DNA of 15,493 bases. Origin: Patescibacteria group bacterium (lineage in GTDB: Bacteria; Patescibacteriota; Microgenomatia; UBA8517). Location: the NCBI GenBank assembly GCA_025057695.1, contig JANWVB010000022.1, positions 1 through 15,493 of the forward strand, read 5' to 3'. The notes beneath the pieces were generated by a model. The model made no database searches and had not been told where the DNA came from. It was given only the letters and a program-made list of their open reading frames with translations. Positions 1 to 6,782 of this stretch are shown piece after piece. The position numbers were made by a program, and so were the translations under genes. Numbering within the stretch: position 1 is the first letter of the stretch; each line of letters starts with the position of its first letter.

Positions 1-577
1 TAGCGCGCCCTCCTTTGCCTACAACGCCAAACTCACGCCTTTGAAGATCAACTTTATCGCGATCGAGTTTCACAAGTTCAGAAACTCTAAGACCAGTAGA
101 AAACAAAACTTCCAATATAGCCTTGTCCCTTTTGCCTGCCACAGAAGATAGCAAAGGAGCATTCAAAAGCCTTTCAACTTGCTCGCCTGTCAAGAATTTC
201 ACCTGCCTTTCTGATATTTTGGGTAATTCTATTTTGTCAGGAGACATAACATTATAGTCATTCTTTAAAAGCCAACGCAAAAACGAACGAATGGCAATCG
301 CATGATAGCTTTGAGTTTTACGACTAAGAAACCCACCCTTACCGTCAGTTTGTCGAGATAAATAAACCCTGTATTGCCTTATGACATCAGGAGTAATGCC
401 AACCAAACTGCATTCAGGATTTAACTTTGAATACCAACTGCAAAATCTCAAAAGATAATGCCTATAATTACGAAGGGTTAGGGGGGAGGACCCTTTTTCT
501 ACTTCTAAATACTCTAAAAAATCAAAGACATGCTTAACAACCTTATTCTGATTGGCAAGTTGGGCAGTCTTGGGCAT
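1..577 (-). CDS. Xer-type tyrosine recombinase, N-terminal 192 residues (runs off the window)
   Basis: The start is ATG at 577 (MPKTAQ...), and the frame stays open to base 1, so the C-terminus lies outside the window. Residues about 10-110 form the SAM-like core-binding domain, with the typical SPLTLRNYRHYLLRFCSWY stretch at 31-49. The catalytic domain begins near 125 (ISERQVKFLTGEQVERLLNA). The first catalytic arginine is in TGLRVSEL (R164), and the beta-hairpin lysine is probably in GKGG (K188). The HxxR, H/W and tyrosine boxes are off the edge, so activity cannot be judged. The N-terminus resembles XerC/XerD more than integron integrases. Xer proteins resolve chromosome dimers at dif or drive integration of mobile elements. 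A well-formed promoter lies just upstream and overlaps a dif-like sequence (614-641). The family call is firm; chromosomal Xer versus element integrase is open. Confidence 0.9.
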   Translation of the reverse strand, partial: MPKTAQLANQNKVVKHVFDFLEYLEVEKGSSPLTLRNYRHYLLRFCSWYSKLNPECSLVGITPDVIRQYRVYLSRQTDGKGGFLSRKTQSYHAIAIRSFLRWLLKNDYNVMSPDKIELPKISERQVKFLTGEQVERLLNAPLLSSVAGKRDKAILEVLFSTGLRVSELVKLDRDKVDLQRREFGVVGKGGRA

Positions 578-599
578 ACGCAAAATAATTGTGATTTAA

Positions 600-628
600 A
601 TCATAAAATACAAATTTAATCTAGTCAA
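600..628 (-). promoter_or_regulatory. Predicted promoter of the tyrosine recombinase gene
   Basis: On the minus strand, TTGACT (623-628) is followed after exactly 17 bp by TATGAT (600-605). This matches the sigma-70 consensus at 5 of 6 positions in each box. Transcription would start near 593, giving a leader of about 16 nt before the ATG at 577. No Shine-Dalgarno sequence is visible in that leader. The -35 box lies inside the dif-like sequence at 614-641, so a recombinase bound there would cover the promoter. Confidence 0.6.
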
Positions 629-641
629 CATTGTGCGACAA
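614..641 (-). other. dif-like 28-bp sequence (site A), candidate recombinase binding site
   Basis: Read on the minus strand it is an 11-bp arm TTGTCGCACAA, a 6-bp centre TGTTGA, and an 11-bp arm CTAGATTAAAT. Aligned without gaps to the 28-bp E. coli dif site, 18 of 28 positions agree by hand count, including CGCA and AA of the XerC arm and TTAAAT at the end of the XerD arm. The outer part of the left arm is also part of a small perfect dyad, CATTGT-GCG-ACAATG, at 629-643. It lies 37 bp upstream of the recombinase start. Some Xer systems (XerS, XerH) keep dif beside the recombinase gene. Function is inferred from similarity and position only. Confidence 0.4.
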
Positions 642-729
642 TGATTGTCAATTATTTTGATTTTAAGATTATGTTTATTTTTTCAACAATATTCAATTTA
701 GAAAAAATTAATAAATTACTATTTGATTT

Positions 730-775
730 GTTTAATTAAAATCTATCAATACATTTAATTAAACTAACTTTTTTT
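730..775 (+). terminator. Orphan hairpin with T-tract, terminator-like
   Basis: GTTTAATTAAA (730-740) and its perfect inverted copy (754-764) flank a 13-nt loop. Seven T follow on the plus strand at 769-775 after a 4-nt gap. The shape is that of an intrinsic terminator, but the stem is entirely A/T apart from the outer G-C pair, so it would be weak. No gene upstream on the plus strand would need it. Confidence 0.2.
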
Positions 776-1169
776 CTCTCAAATAATTTATTAACAATTT
801 TTAAATCAATAAAAACACAAACATTTTTCTATCACAAGTTTGATTTTTAAATATCTCTGTTGAATACAACCTCTTAAAATCGATTTTAAAGCCTTTGTTT
901 TTTAAAAGACGATAAAACTATCGACTGGAATATAATCCCAAAAACAAGGGATTGTGGTAAAAAAACAAACAGATTGGTCGGTATGCTTTTTATTAAAAAT
1001 TTAGAATTAATTTTCGGTATAAATTAGGCTTGTCAAAATCAAGACAAATTTTCCAAAAGGTAAGCTTTGTTAAAATTAATAAAAGATTAAGACATGCAAA
1101 ATTAGATAAAAATAAACATCAAAAATGCAAATGACATAAAAAGCACTACTCTAACGAATTATCTAAATT

Positions 1170-1197
1170 ATGTCGCAAAAGAAACATTGTGCGACTA
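1170..1197 (-). other. dif-like 28-bp sequence (site B), same orientation as site A
   Basis: Read on the minus strand it is TAGTCGCACAA, then TGTTTC, then TTTTGCGACAT. It shares the 13-mer GTCGCACAATGTT with site A, 556 bp away and in the same orientation, and agrees with E. coli dif at 17 of 28 positions by hand count. Unlike site A it is symmetrical: the inner nine bases of the two arms match at eight positions around a 6-bp centre. Counted differently, 1166-1200 folds into an 11-bp stem with one bulged T and a 12-nt loop. Its two arms both carry the GTCGCA core, as expected for a site bound by a single type of recombinase. Confidence 0.4.
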
Positions 1198-1523
1198 ATT
1201 AACTTGTTACCATAATTCAACTGGAGAATAAAAGAAATAAAAAATCTGGTGGCATTTGATTTATAATATCAAAAAAACCAATCACAAAATCTTTTATGCA
1301 CTTCATCTTCTCTTAACTACTTAACACTATTACAAATACAAACACAATATCATCAATAAAAAGATATCCACAAAGGCAAAAAGGCATATCTATGCAAATA
1401 TTTATTGATTCATAATATATCAAAGTGTAGCGCCAATCATTATCTGCATTAGTTAGAAAGTTAAATAAAAGAAACTATGCCGTGAAAAATTATAAATTCT
1501 CATGGAAACACAAGCGGTACATT

Positions 1524-1550
1524 ACCCTATAATATTAAATATTATAGGGT
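1524..1550. repeat. Perfect 27-bp palindrome
   Basis: ACCCTATAATATT (1524-1536) is followed by a single A and then its exact reverse complement (1538-1550). Every one of the 13 base pairs matches. Neither strand has a T-run directly after it, so it does not look like a normal intrinsic terminator. The symmetry fits a dimeric DNA-binding protein or a recombinase (11-bp arms around a 5-bp centre). A cruciform is also possible. Confidence 0.6.
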
Positions 1551-1708
1551 TGTCACTCACCCCCCTCTTCCCTGCCTGCTTGGCAAAAAATTTTTTGACA
1601 ATTTTTGATTGTAGATTTCTATTTTTGTTAATATCGCAAGAACAAAAAAATAAAACACTTATTAAAAATGTTTTTCATTATAAAAAAACAACTAGACCGT
1701 TTGATCTT

Positions 1709-2476
1709 TTAAATCCCCCATACAGTAATACCAAACATGCCAATAAATATAGCAGTCCCAAGAATCAAATATTCTCTAACTGTTTGAGCAAACAATCTTC
1801 CTTCTAAATGCGACTGTCCCAAACCAAGCAAAACATAGGCTGTTGCTGTTAAAAATAAAGATCCCACAACTATGCTAACTGGCCAGAAATAAAGCACAGC
1901 CGCAACCTGAGCACACATCATAGAAGTTAAAACACTCATCTGAATTAATTTTAAAGAAAACTTAGTATCCAAATTAATTACCCAATAGCCTTGTAAAAAA
2001 AGAGGAACAGAGACCAAAAAAGTGTATAAAGTATTAAAATAAATCGGCAATCTAAAAGAAAGTATCGCGTCAAACAAGAAAAAAAACGTAGCCATAGTAA
2101 ATACAAACCCACCTGCTTTGGCTGTTCTAAACAAAGCAATTGTTTTAATCGCAGAAACCGAATAAACATTTATTGTAAGAATTAAAAAATACATCAAAAA
2201 ACCATATAAAACAGCAATCAATCTAGTTAAAAAACTAGGCGGAAGCAAAAACCAAAAAAAACCAACTCCGATAGTAAAAAAAGCTGGTAAAATGAGTAAA
2301 ACAAGGGTCGTATTAAATTTTAAAGATTCTTTTAACGCCCACATTATTAAAAGTGTAACAACAAAAGATAAAACAAATATGCCATATATTTTGTGGTTTG
2401 GATTTATAATCTGAATGCCTATAAATCCTAAAGAAGCCAAAACAGAAGTTATTATAATTTTTAATCTTTTATTCAT
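1709..2476 (-). CDS. Polytopic membrane protein of unknown function
   Basis: A 255-residue, very hydrophobic protein with about eight or nine predicted membrane segments (roughly residues 7-24, 29-47, 57-79, 83-105, 122-141, 146-168, 178-197, 200-220 and 235-254). A basic start (MNKRLK) suggests the N-terminus is cytoplasmic. I recognise no family motif. The most polar stretch is QSHLEGRLFAQTVREY (221-236), in the last loop, which may be a conserved functional part. It begins 23 bp after the yebC stop codon on the same strand and is probably co-transcribed with it. The position where ruvC follows yebC in many bacteria is taken by this gene here. Confidence 0.8.
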   Translation of the reverse strand: MNKRLKIIITSVLASLGFIGIQIINPNHKIYGIFVLSFVVTLLIMWALKESLKFNTTLVLLILPAFFTIGVGFFWFLLPPSFLTRLIAVLYGFLMYFLILTINVYSVSAIKTIALFRTAKAGGFVFTMATFFFLFDAILSFRLPIYFNTLYTFLVSVPLFLQGYWVINLDTKFSLKLIQMSVLTSMMCAQVAAVLYFWPVSIVVGSLFLTATAYVLLGLGQSHLEGRLFAQTVREYLILGTAIFIGMFGITVWGI

Positions 2477-2499
2477 TAGCTTTAATTTTTAGCTTTACC

Positions 2500-3213
2500 T
2501 TATACCAAAGCATTTGTAAAAACTTTCTGGACTTCATCATGATCTTCCAAAGCGTTTAAAAGCTGAATTATTTTCTGAGAAGTGGACTCATCTTGCACAG
2601 GAATAGGATTGTTTGCCTTCTTGATAATCTCAAAAGAGATAATTTTCTGATTATTTTTTGCTAAAAAATCTTTTACTTGATTTAATTTGTCCAATGAAAC
2701 ATATATTTCAAAACCATCATTTGTTTCTTGTACATCATCAGCGCCTGAATCTATCAAGAGCAAGGTTTGTTCATCAGAATTGCCAAACTTCTCAATTAGC
2801 ATAAAGGCAAATTGTTTAAAGTCAAAAGAAACAGCTCCAGGTCCTGCTAAACTCCCCCCACCTTTCTCAAAAATATTCCTAATTTCTTGATAAGTGCGAT
2901 TGCGATTGTCAGTAGCGGCTTCAACAATAATCCCAACTCCAGCTGGTCCAAATCCTTCATAGGAAACCTCTTCCAAATTTCCTTTTTCTTTAGCCTTGTT
3001 TATAGCTCTTTCTATATTTTCTTTAGGCATATTGGAGGCGCGTGCCGTCTCTATTGCGGATCTCAACTTAGGATTAGATTCAGGATCTGCCCCACCGCCT
3101 GTCTTTACAGCAACAGAAATTGCAAGCGCTAATTTGGTAAAAATTTTACCTCTGGCTTGATCATTAATTTCTTTTTGTCTTCTAATAGTAGACCACTTGG
3201 AATGTCCAGACAT
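2500..3213 (-). CDS. yebC: YebC/PmpR (TACO1) family protein
   Basis: A 237-residue protein of normal family length, starting with the diagnostic MSGHSKWSTIRRQKEINDQA. It continues with RGKIFTKLALAISVAVKTGG, the NMPKENIERAINKA helix (61-74), YEGFGPAGVGIIVEA (85-99) and TDNRNRT (101-107). Members were long annotated as DNA-binding regulators. Later work on YebC and mitochondrial TACO1 links the family to ribosomes and to translation of proline-rich stretches, the same problem that EF-P solves (efp is at 9062-9625). The conserved N-terminus fixes the ATG at 3213; no Shine-Dalgarno sequence is visible upstream. It heads a two-gene unit with the membrane protein at 1709-2476 and is divergent from the TPR gene at 3390. 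Confidence 0.95.
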   Translation of the reverse strand: MSGHSKWSTIRRQKEINDQARGKIFTKLALAISVAVKTGGGADPESNPKLRSAIETARASNMPKENIERAINKAKEKGNLEEVSYEGFGPAGVGIIVEAATDNRNRTYQEIRNIFEKGGGSLAGPGAVSFDFKQFAFMLIEKFGNSDEQTLLLIDSGADDVQETNDGFEIYVSLDKLNQVKDFLAKNNQKIISFEIIKKANNPIPVQDESTSQKIIQLLNALEDHDEVQKVFTNALV

Positions 3214-3295
3214 AAGTTTATTTTAACAAAATAGTAAATAGTATTAAATTATTAAGCTTAGGAGAAATTGGATTTTAATAATCGGACTTACACTC

Positions 3296-3323
3296 TTGAC
3301 ATAAACTACACTATATTTATACT
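3296..3323 (+). promoter_or_regulatory. Predicted promoter of the TPR gene
   Basis: TTGACA (3296-3301, a perfect -35) is followed after 16 bp by TATACT (3318-3323, 5 of 6 to the -10 consensus). The start point would be near 3330, giving a 60-nt AT-rich leader. That leader is long compared with the others in this window and contains no clear Shine-Dalgarno sequence. Confidence 0.65.
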
Positions 3324-3389
3324 CAATTGAGAAAAACTTAAATATAAAAATAACTAAATAGAAACTTAATTTTTCTTATCAGTGCAGTC

Positions 3390-4112
3390 ATGGATGAGAA
3401 CCTTGCCCAAAAAGCAATTTATGCCGCCTTATCTGGAAAATGGGCAGAAGCTATATTGCTTAATGAAAAAATATTAAAACAAGATCCGCAAAATGTAGAT
3501 GCTCTTATAAGACTTGCTCGAGCATACGCTGAGACTAGCGAAATAAAAAAAGCAAAAGAAACACTGCAAAAAGCGCTTCAAATAGATCCTTATAATCCAA
3601 TAGCGACTAAAACTTTGGCAAAATGGAAAAATCTAAAAAAATCTAATGGCAATCTTTCAGCAGTTTCTGATCCACATTTGTTTTTAGAAGAACCGGGAAA
3701 GACAAAAGTTGTAATGCTAAAACACCTTTGCAGTCCAGATATCATAGCTGAGCTTGACGCAGGCGATTCCGTTAAATTAACCATCAACGCTCACAAAATC
3801 TCCGTAATTTCTCAACAAGGAAAATACATAGGCAGACTCCCTGATGATGTCTCGGCAAGAATCAAAAAGCTCTCTTCCTTAGGATATTCCTATTCAGGAG
3901 TAATTAGATCGTCTGACAAAAACGGTGTAAGAGTTTTGGTAAGAGAGATTGCAAGGCCTGTAAAATACAGCGATATTTCTTCTTTCCCCAGTGAAAAAAT
4001 AAACTATGTTACATTTACGCCACCTGAATTAGTGCATGAAAACGAGGAAAATATTGGGAATTCCGAGATAGAAGAGAATTCAGAAGATTACATTGAAAGC
4101 TCAAAGTTCTGA
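3390..4112 (+). CDS. TPR protein with a C-terminal beta-rich domain and acidic tail
   Basis: 240 residues. Residues about 4-36 and 38-70 form two TPR-like helix pairs (AIYAALSGKWAEAILLNEKI; ALIRLARAYAETSEIKKAKE; then ALQIDPYNPIATKTLAKWK). A linker leads to a compact domain at about 105-190 that contains SVKLTINAHKISVISQQGKYIGRLP as a strand-rich stretch, a short helix (DVSARIKKL) and GVRVLVREI. I do not recognise this second domain with confidence; the YIGRLP strand loosely recalls HIRAN-like folds. The last 30 residues are strongly acidic. There is no signal peptide, so it should be cytoplasmic. TPRs imply a protein-binding adaptor role, but the partner is unknown. It is convergent with the next gene, with 5 bp between the stop codons. 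Confidence 0.8.
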   Translation: MDENLAQKAIYAALSGKWAEAILLNEKILKQDPQNVDALIRLARAYAETSEIKKAKETLQKALQIDPYNPIATKTLAKWKNLKKSNGNLSAVSDPHLFLEEPGKTKVVMLKHLCSPDIIAELDAGDSVKLTINAHKISVISQQGKYIGRLPDDVSARIKKLSSLGYSYSGVIRSSDKNGVRVLVREIARPVKYSDISSFPSEKINYVTFTPPELVHENEENIGNSEIEENSEDYIESSKF

Positions 4113-4115
4113 ATT
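4077..4115. terminator. Possible bidirectional terminator hairpin at convergent stop codons
   Basis: AATTCAGAA (4077-4085) pairs with TTCTGAATT (4107-4115) as a perfect 9-bp stem. A second small stem, TTGA/TCAA around AAGC, lies inside the 21-nt loop. It straddles the TPR stop codon and reaches to 3 bp from the stop of the opposite gene. It lacks a good T-run on either side, so it may act only as an RNA 3'-end stabiliser. Confidence 0.35.
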
Positions 4116-4117
4116 TC

Positions 4118-5050
4118 CTATTCTAAGCTAAGGTTTACCATCTCCACGCTCTTTTCATTTTGATCTATAACATTTATATTGCACATTTGAAAATATTTCC
4201 TAATTTCATTACCCAGTTTCTTATCTTTTACTTTTAATTCACAAAGTACCCTTGAGCCGTTTTTAAAATAAGTTTTCTTTTTTTCGTCAATCTTTTTCAC
4301 AGATATGACCTTCCCACCCAAAGAAGCAAAAGTATTGGCAAGATCATCAAGGTTGAAAGCAGAACCAGAATGACTAATGATTGAGACGGTAAATATCTCA
4401 TCGCTTACACTAAAAATAGATTGCACAGATTGAGGCATAAAGGGAGTTTTTACATAACCTTCTGATCCATCCACAAGCACAGCTTTGCGCAAAAAACTTG
4501 TCTGGGCAAGGTTAACTACATTTTTTCTGATATCTTTGTTAAAAAGCGCAAACAAAAAAAACTTTACTCTTTCAGAAAATGAAAAGCTTGATTTTGAATC
4601 CCAAAAAATTAATCTGATATTTCTTCCAAAGAACTCACTAGAATTATAGCTCTTATAATAAACGTAATGGTAAGCAGGCAAAGCAAGAGCAAATGTGGTC
4701 GTTTCGTGAAGAAGTCGCCCACCTAAATTTTCATTGATCCCAATTCCATACACATTCTTAATTTTAGTTTTTCCTAGCCCGCGAGCTACGTCCACAAGAG
4801 TATCTTGAGGAATGACAATAGTGTTTAACTCTTTGTAATCCGAATCAAGAACAACAACCTCAATTTGATTTTCTTTATACACAGCATAACTTAATTTAGA
4901 CCTTCCATCCCACAACGAATCTTGTACAAGCAGAAAAGAAATTGTTGCTACAAAAAAGGTTAGAAAAAGGAAAAAACAAGAAATCCAAATCTTATTTTTG
5001 AAAGCAAAAATTCCATTTCTTCTGTTTCTTCTATGAACTTTGGCAGGCAT
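4118..5050 (-). CDS. Single-pass membrane protein with LytR_C-like C-terminal domain
   Basis: 310 residues. A basic N-terminus (KVHRRNRRN) is followed by one membrane segment at about 21-42, leaving about 270 residues outside. The middle part (60-200) has the flavour of a reduced LytR-CpsA-Psr-like fold (IEVVVLDSDYKELNTIVIPQDTL; NVYGIGIN), but I do not see the arginine-rich active-site pattern of true LCP phosphotransferases. The C-terminal part at about 218-292 (FTVSIISHSGSAFNLDDLAN..., then CELKVKDKKLGNEIRKYF) resembles the LytR_C/VanW-linked module that follows LCP domains. A cell-envelope role is therefore inferred. It starts 20 bp after the KefB-like gene and probably shares its transcript. 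The family assignment is tentative. Confidence 0.6.
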   Translation of the reverse strand: MPAKVHRRNRRNGIFAFKNKIWISCFFLFLTFFVATISFLLVQDSLWDGRSKLSYAVYKENQIEVVVLDSDYKELNTIVIPQDTLVDVARGLGKTKIKNVYGIGINENLGGRLLHETTTFALALPAYHYVYYKSYNSSEFFGRNIRLIFWDSKSSFSFSERVKFFLFALFNKDIRKNVVNLAQTSFLRKAVLVDGSEGYVKTPFMPQSVQSIFSVSDEIFTVSIISHSGSAFNLDDLANTFASLGGKVISVKKIDEKKKTYFKNGSRVLCELKVKDKKLGNEIRKYFQMCNINVIDQNEKSVEMVNLSLE

Positions 5051-5070
5051 TTTAGTTTGATTAAATAAAT

Positions 5071-6735
5071 TTAGGCAAAAGCAACACTTCTTAACGAATT
5101 AAGTTTTTTAATATCAAATCTACGATTTCTAAATATTGCCTTAAGGTAAAAACCAGCAAGCATCTCTGGTATGACAACATAGTAAGCGCCTTCGTCATAC
5201 AGTCTTTTAGCGTCATGCTTGTTTGCCGCAATTGCTATAAAAATCGCTTTTGATTTTTTCATCTTCAGGTATTCTAGAATCCTAAGATTATCCGTCAAAA
5301 CACCAAAAGTCGTGATAATCACTTTCGCGCCAACTACATTTGCCGCTTCTAGTATTTCAGGATCCGAAATGTCACCAAACAAAATATTGACACCCTTCTT
5401 GGAAAGCTCGTCAAATATCTTAGGATTAAAATCAACCACTACATATTTTTCGTGAGATTTAAGAAGCTTGGATAAAATAACATGCCCGCTTCTATCACAA
5501 CCAACAATCACAAAATGATCTTTCAGTTCATCGGATAATTTAGTGAATTTCTCAGCTTGATTATACTTTGCTCTCTCAAAAAAACTCAATAAATTCTGCA
5601 ATTTCAGATAAATTTTTTCAGAAGACATAATCATGTAAGTAGACAAAGTCATTGTGATAACGGCAACAACAATTACCAAAGAAACATCAGCCTGCGCGAC
5701 ATGAGACAACGAAAGTCCAATTGCCATTAATATAAGAGAAAACTCCGATATTTGCGCAACTGTAAGCCCAGCCATAAATGAAGTCCGCTTTTTGTAACCC
5801 ATAATTCCCAAAAGTATTAAAACAATGATTGGGTTGCCAATTAAAACAAAAACAGAAAAAATTAAAGCTTGTGGAAGTATAGACACAAATTCCCCTTCCA
5901 TGGCAAGCTCTGTCCCCAAGACAACAAAAAAAATTGTCAAAAAGAAATCGCGAAGAGGCTTGGCTCTAGTTGCAACCTGTAAATGTTCAGGCAAATTAGA
6001 AAGAGCAAGTCCAGCCAAAAATCCTCCAACTTCCAAAGTAAAACCAAGTGGGCCAGCAACAAGAGATGAAAACCCAAGCGCCCAAGCAATGCTTGTTATG
6101 AATAAAAGCTCTGTTGAAGAAGTTAAGTATTTTTCAAAAATCGCAGGAATTATTTTTTTTGATAAAAACCATACAAGACCAAATAAAAAGAAGGCTTTAA
6201 CTAAGGTATAAAATATTGTCCATAAATCGGCATTGCCATTTGAAATCCCAGCCAAAAAAAGCAGAATCAGTATTGCCACAAAATCTTGAACCAATAAAAA
6301 ACCAACAGCAATTCTTCCATATAAACTTTGCAAGTCTTTTTTTTCGGACAAAAGTTTGACCATGATAATTGTTGAGGAAAATGTAAGGGCAACAGCTATA
6401 TACAAGGCTGGCAATTTATCAAAACCTAGAATAAGCGCCAAAAAATAACCTATTATAGAAGTGAAAACAATTTGTCCAATTCCTGTAACCAAAGCCGGCT
6501 TGCCTATTGTTGGCAATTCCGACAGTTTCATTTCAAGCCCTAACAAAAACAAAAGAAGCGTTACCCCAACTTGCGAAAGTGTTTTTAAATCCTTCGTATT
6601 ATTAATAATTCCAAAAGCGCCAACAACAATTCCTGCTATTAAATAACCAACTAACAAAGGCTGTTTGATTGTTTTTGCAATAAAACCAAACGCGGCAGCT
6701 ATTACAATGACGATTGCGATTTGAGCAAAATCCAT
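5071..6735 (-). CDS. KefB/CPA2-family cation:proton antiporter with RCK_N (TrkA-N) domain
   Basis: 554 residues. Residues 1-375 are the Na+/H+ exchanger domain with about 12 membrane segments. They include FLLGLEMKL (63-71), TFSSTIIMVKLL (118-129), FLLVQDFVA with the conserved Q150-D151 pair, and AQISEFSLILM (327-337). A short linker (376-405) leads to a Rossmann-fold RCK_N domain (407-535), with the HFVIVGCDRSGHV nucleotide-binding loop, the acidic strand end VVVDFNPK and FGDISDPEIL. This is the KefB/KefC-like layout, which exports K+ or Na+ against protons under NAD(H) or thiol control. No RCK_C domain follows, and the protein ends soon after the RCK fold. Its own promoter lies at 6745-6773. 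The transported ion cannot be read from the sequence. Confidence 0.92.
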   Translation of the reverse strand: MDFAQIAIVIVIAAAFGFIAKTIKQPLLVGYLIAGIVVGAFGIINNTKDLKTLSQVGVTLLLFLLGLEMKLSELPTIGKPALVTGIGQIVFTSIIGYFLALILGFDKLPALYIAVALTFSSTIIMVKLLSEKKDLQSLYGRIAVGFLLVQDFVAILILLFLAGISNGNADLWTIFYTLVKAFFLFGLVWFLSKKIIPAIFEKYLTSSTELLFITSIAWALGFSSLVAGPLGFTLEVGGFLAGLALSNLPEHLQVATRAKPLRDFFLTIFFVVLGTELAMEGEFVSILPQALIFSVFVLIGNPIIVLILLGIMGYKKRTSFMAGLTVAQISEFSLILMAIGLSLSHVAQADVSLVIVVAVITMTLSTYMIMSSEKIYLKLQNLLSFFERAKYNQAEKFTKLSDELKDHFVIVGCDRSGHVILSKLLKSHEKYVVVDFNPKIFDELSKKGVNILFGDISDPEILEAANVVGAKVIITTFGVLTDNLRILEYLKMKKSKAIFIAIAANKHDAKRLYDEGAYYVVIPEMLAGFYLKAIFRNRRFDIKKLNSLRSVAFA

Positions 6736-6744
6736 TTGCTTTTT

Positions 6745-6773
6745 AGTGTAAAAGCTTAAAAATTATTTGGCAA
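6745..6773 (-). promoter_or_regulatory. Predicted promoter of the KefB-like gene, near-leaderless
   Basis: On the minus strand, TTGCCA (6768-6773) is followed after 17 bp by TACACT (6745-6750); the matches to consensus are 5/6 and 4/6. Transcription would start near 6738, only about 3 nt before the ATG at 6735. That fits a leaderless message and the absence of a Shine-Dalgarno sequence. Confidence 0.45.
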
Positions 6774-6782
6774 ACTCGATTT

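Larger units (their letters stand above)
578..1708. other. AT-rich gene-free region with recombination-like sites and dyads
   Basis: About 1.1 kb without a convincing coding sequence on either strand. It contains the recombinase promoter, the two dif-like sites (614-641, 1170-1197) and a 27-bp palindrome (1524-1550). It also holds an 11-bp inverted repeat followed by seven T (730-775), a 16-bp perfect palindrome TTAAAATCGATTTTAA (874-889), two adjacent small hairpins (910-923 and 934-953), TTGTC/GACAA (1030-1047) and an A6T6 tract (1585-1596). No tRNA, rRNA or CRISPR-like repeat array is visible. Single near-matches to DnaA boxes occur (around 1293 and 1366) but do not cluster. The left end of the membrane-protein gene abuts at 1709, and a run of seven T on its strand (1682-1688) could belong to its terminator, although I see no good stem. 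Confidence 0.7.

Noticed and set aside
1150..1211. attC-like geometry (TCTAAC ... GTTACC flanking a bulged hairpin), which would suggest an integron
   Set aside because: The right core GTTACCA does not fit GTTRRRY, the left base does not fit RYYYAAC, there are no cassettes, and the visible part of the recombinase resembles Xer rather than IntI. A dif-like reading explains the symmetry better.
1290..1375. Possible replication origin in the AT-rich gap (TTATGCACT near 1293, ATATCCACA near 1366)
   Set aside because: Only two imperfect DnaA-box-like sequences, with no cluster, and no dnaA or dnaN nearby.
1502..1807. Open frame of 101 codons on the plus strand (METQAVHYP...)
   Set aside because: It contains the 27-bp palindrome and an A6T6 tract, runs about 100 bp into the membrane-protein gene on the other strand, has no ribosome binding site, and its composition looks random.
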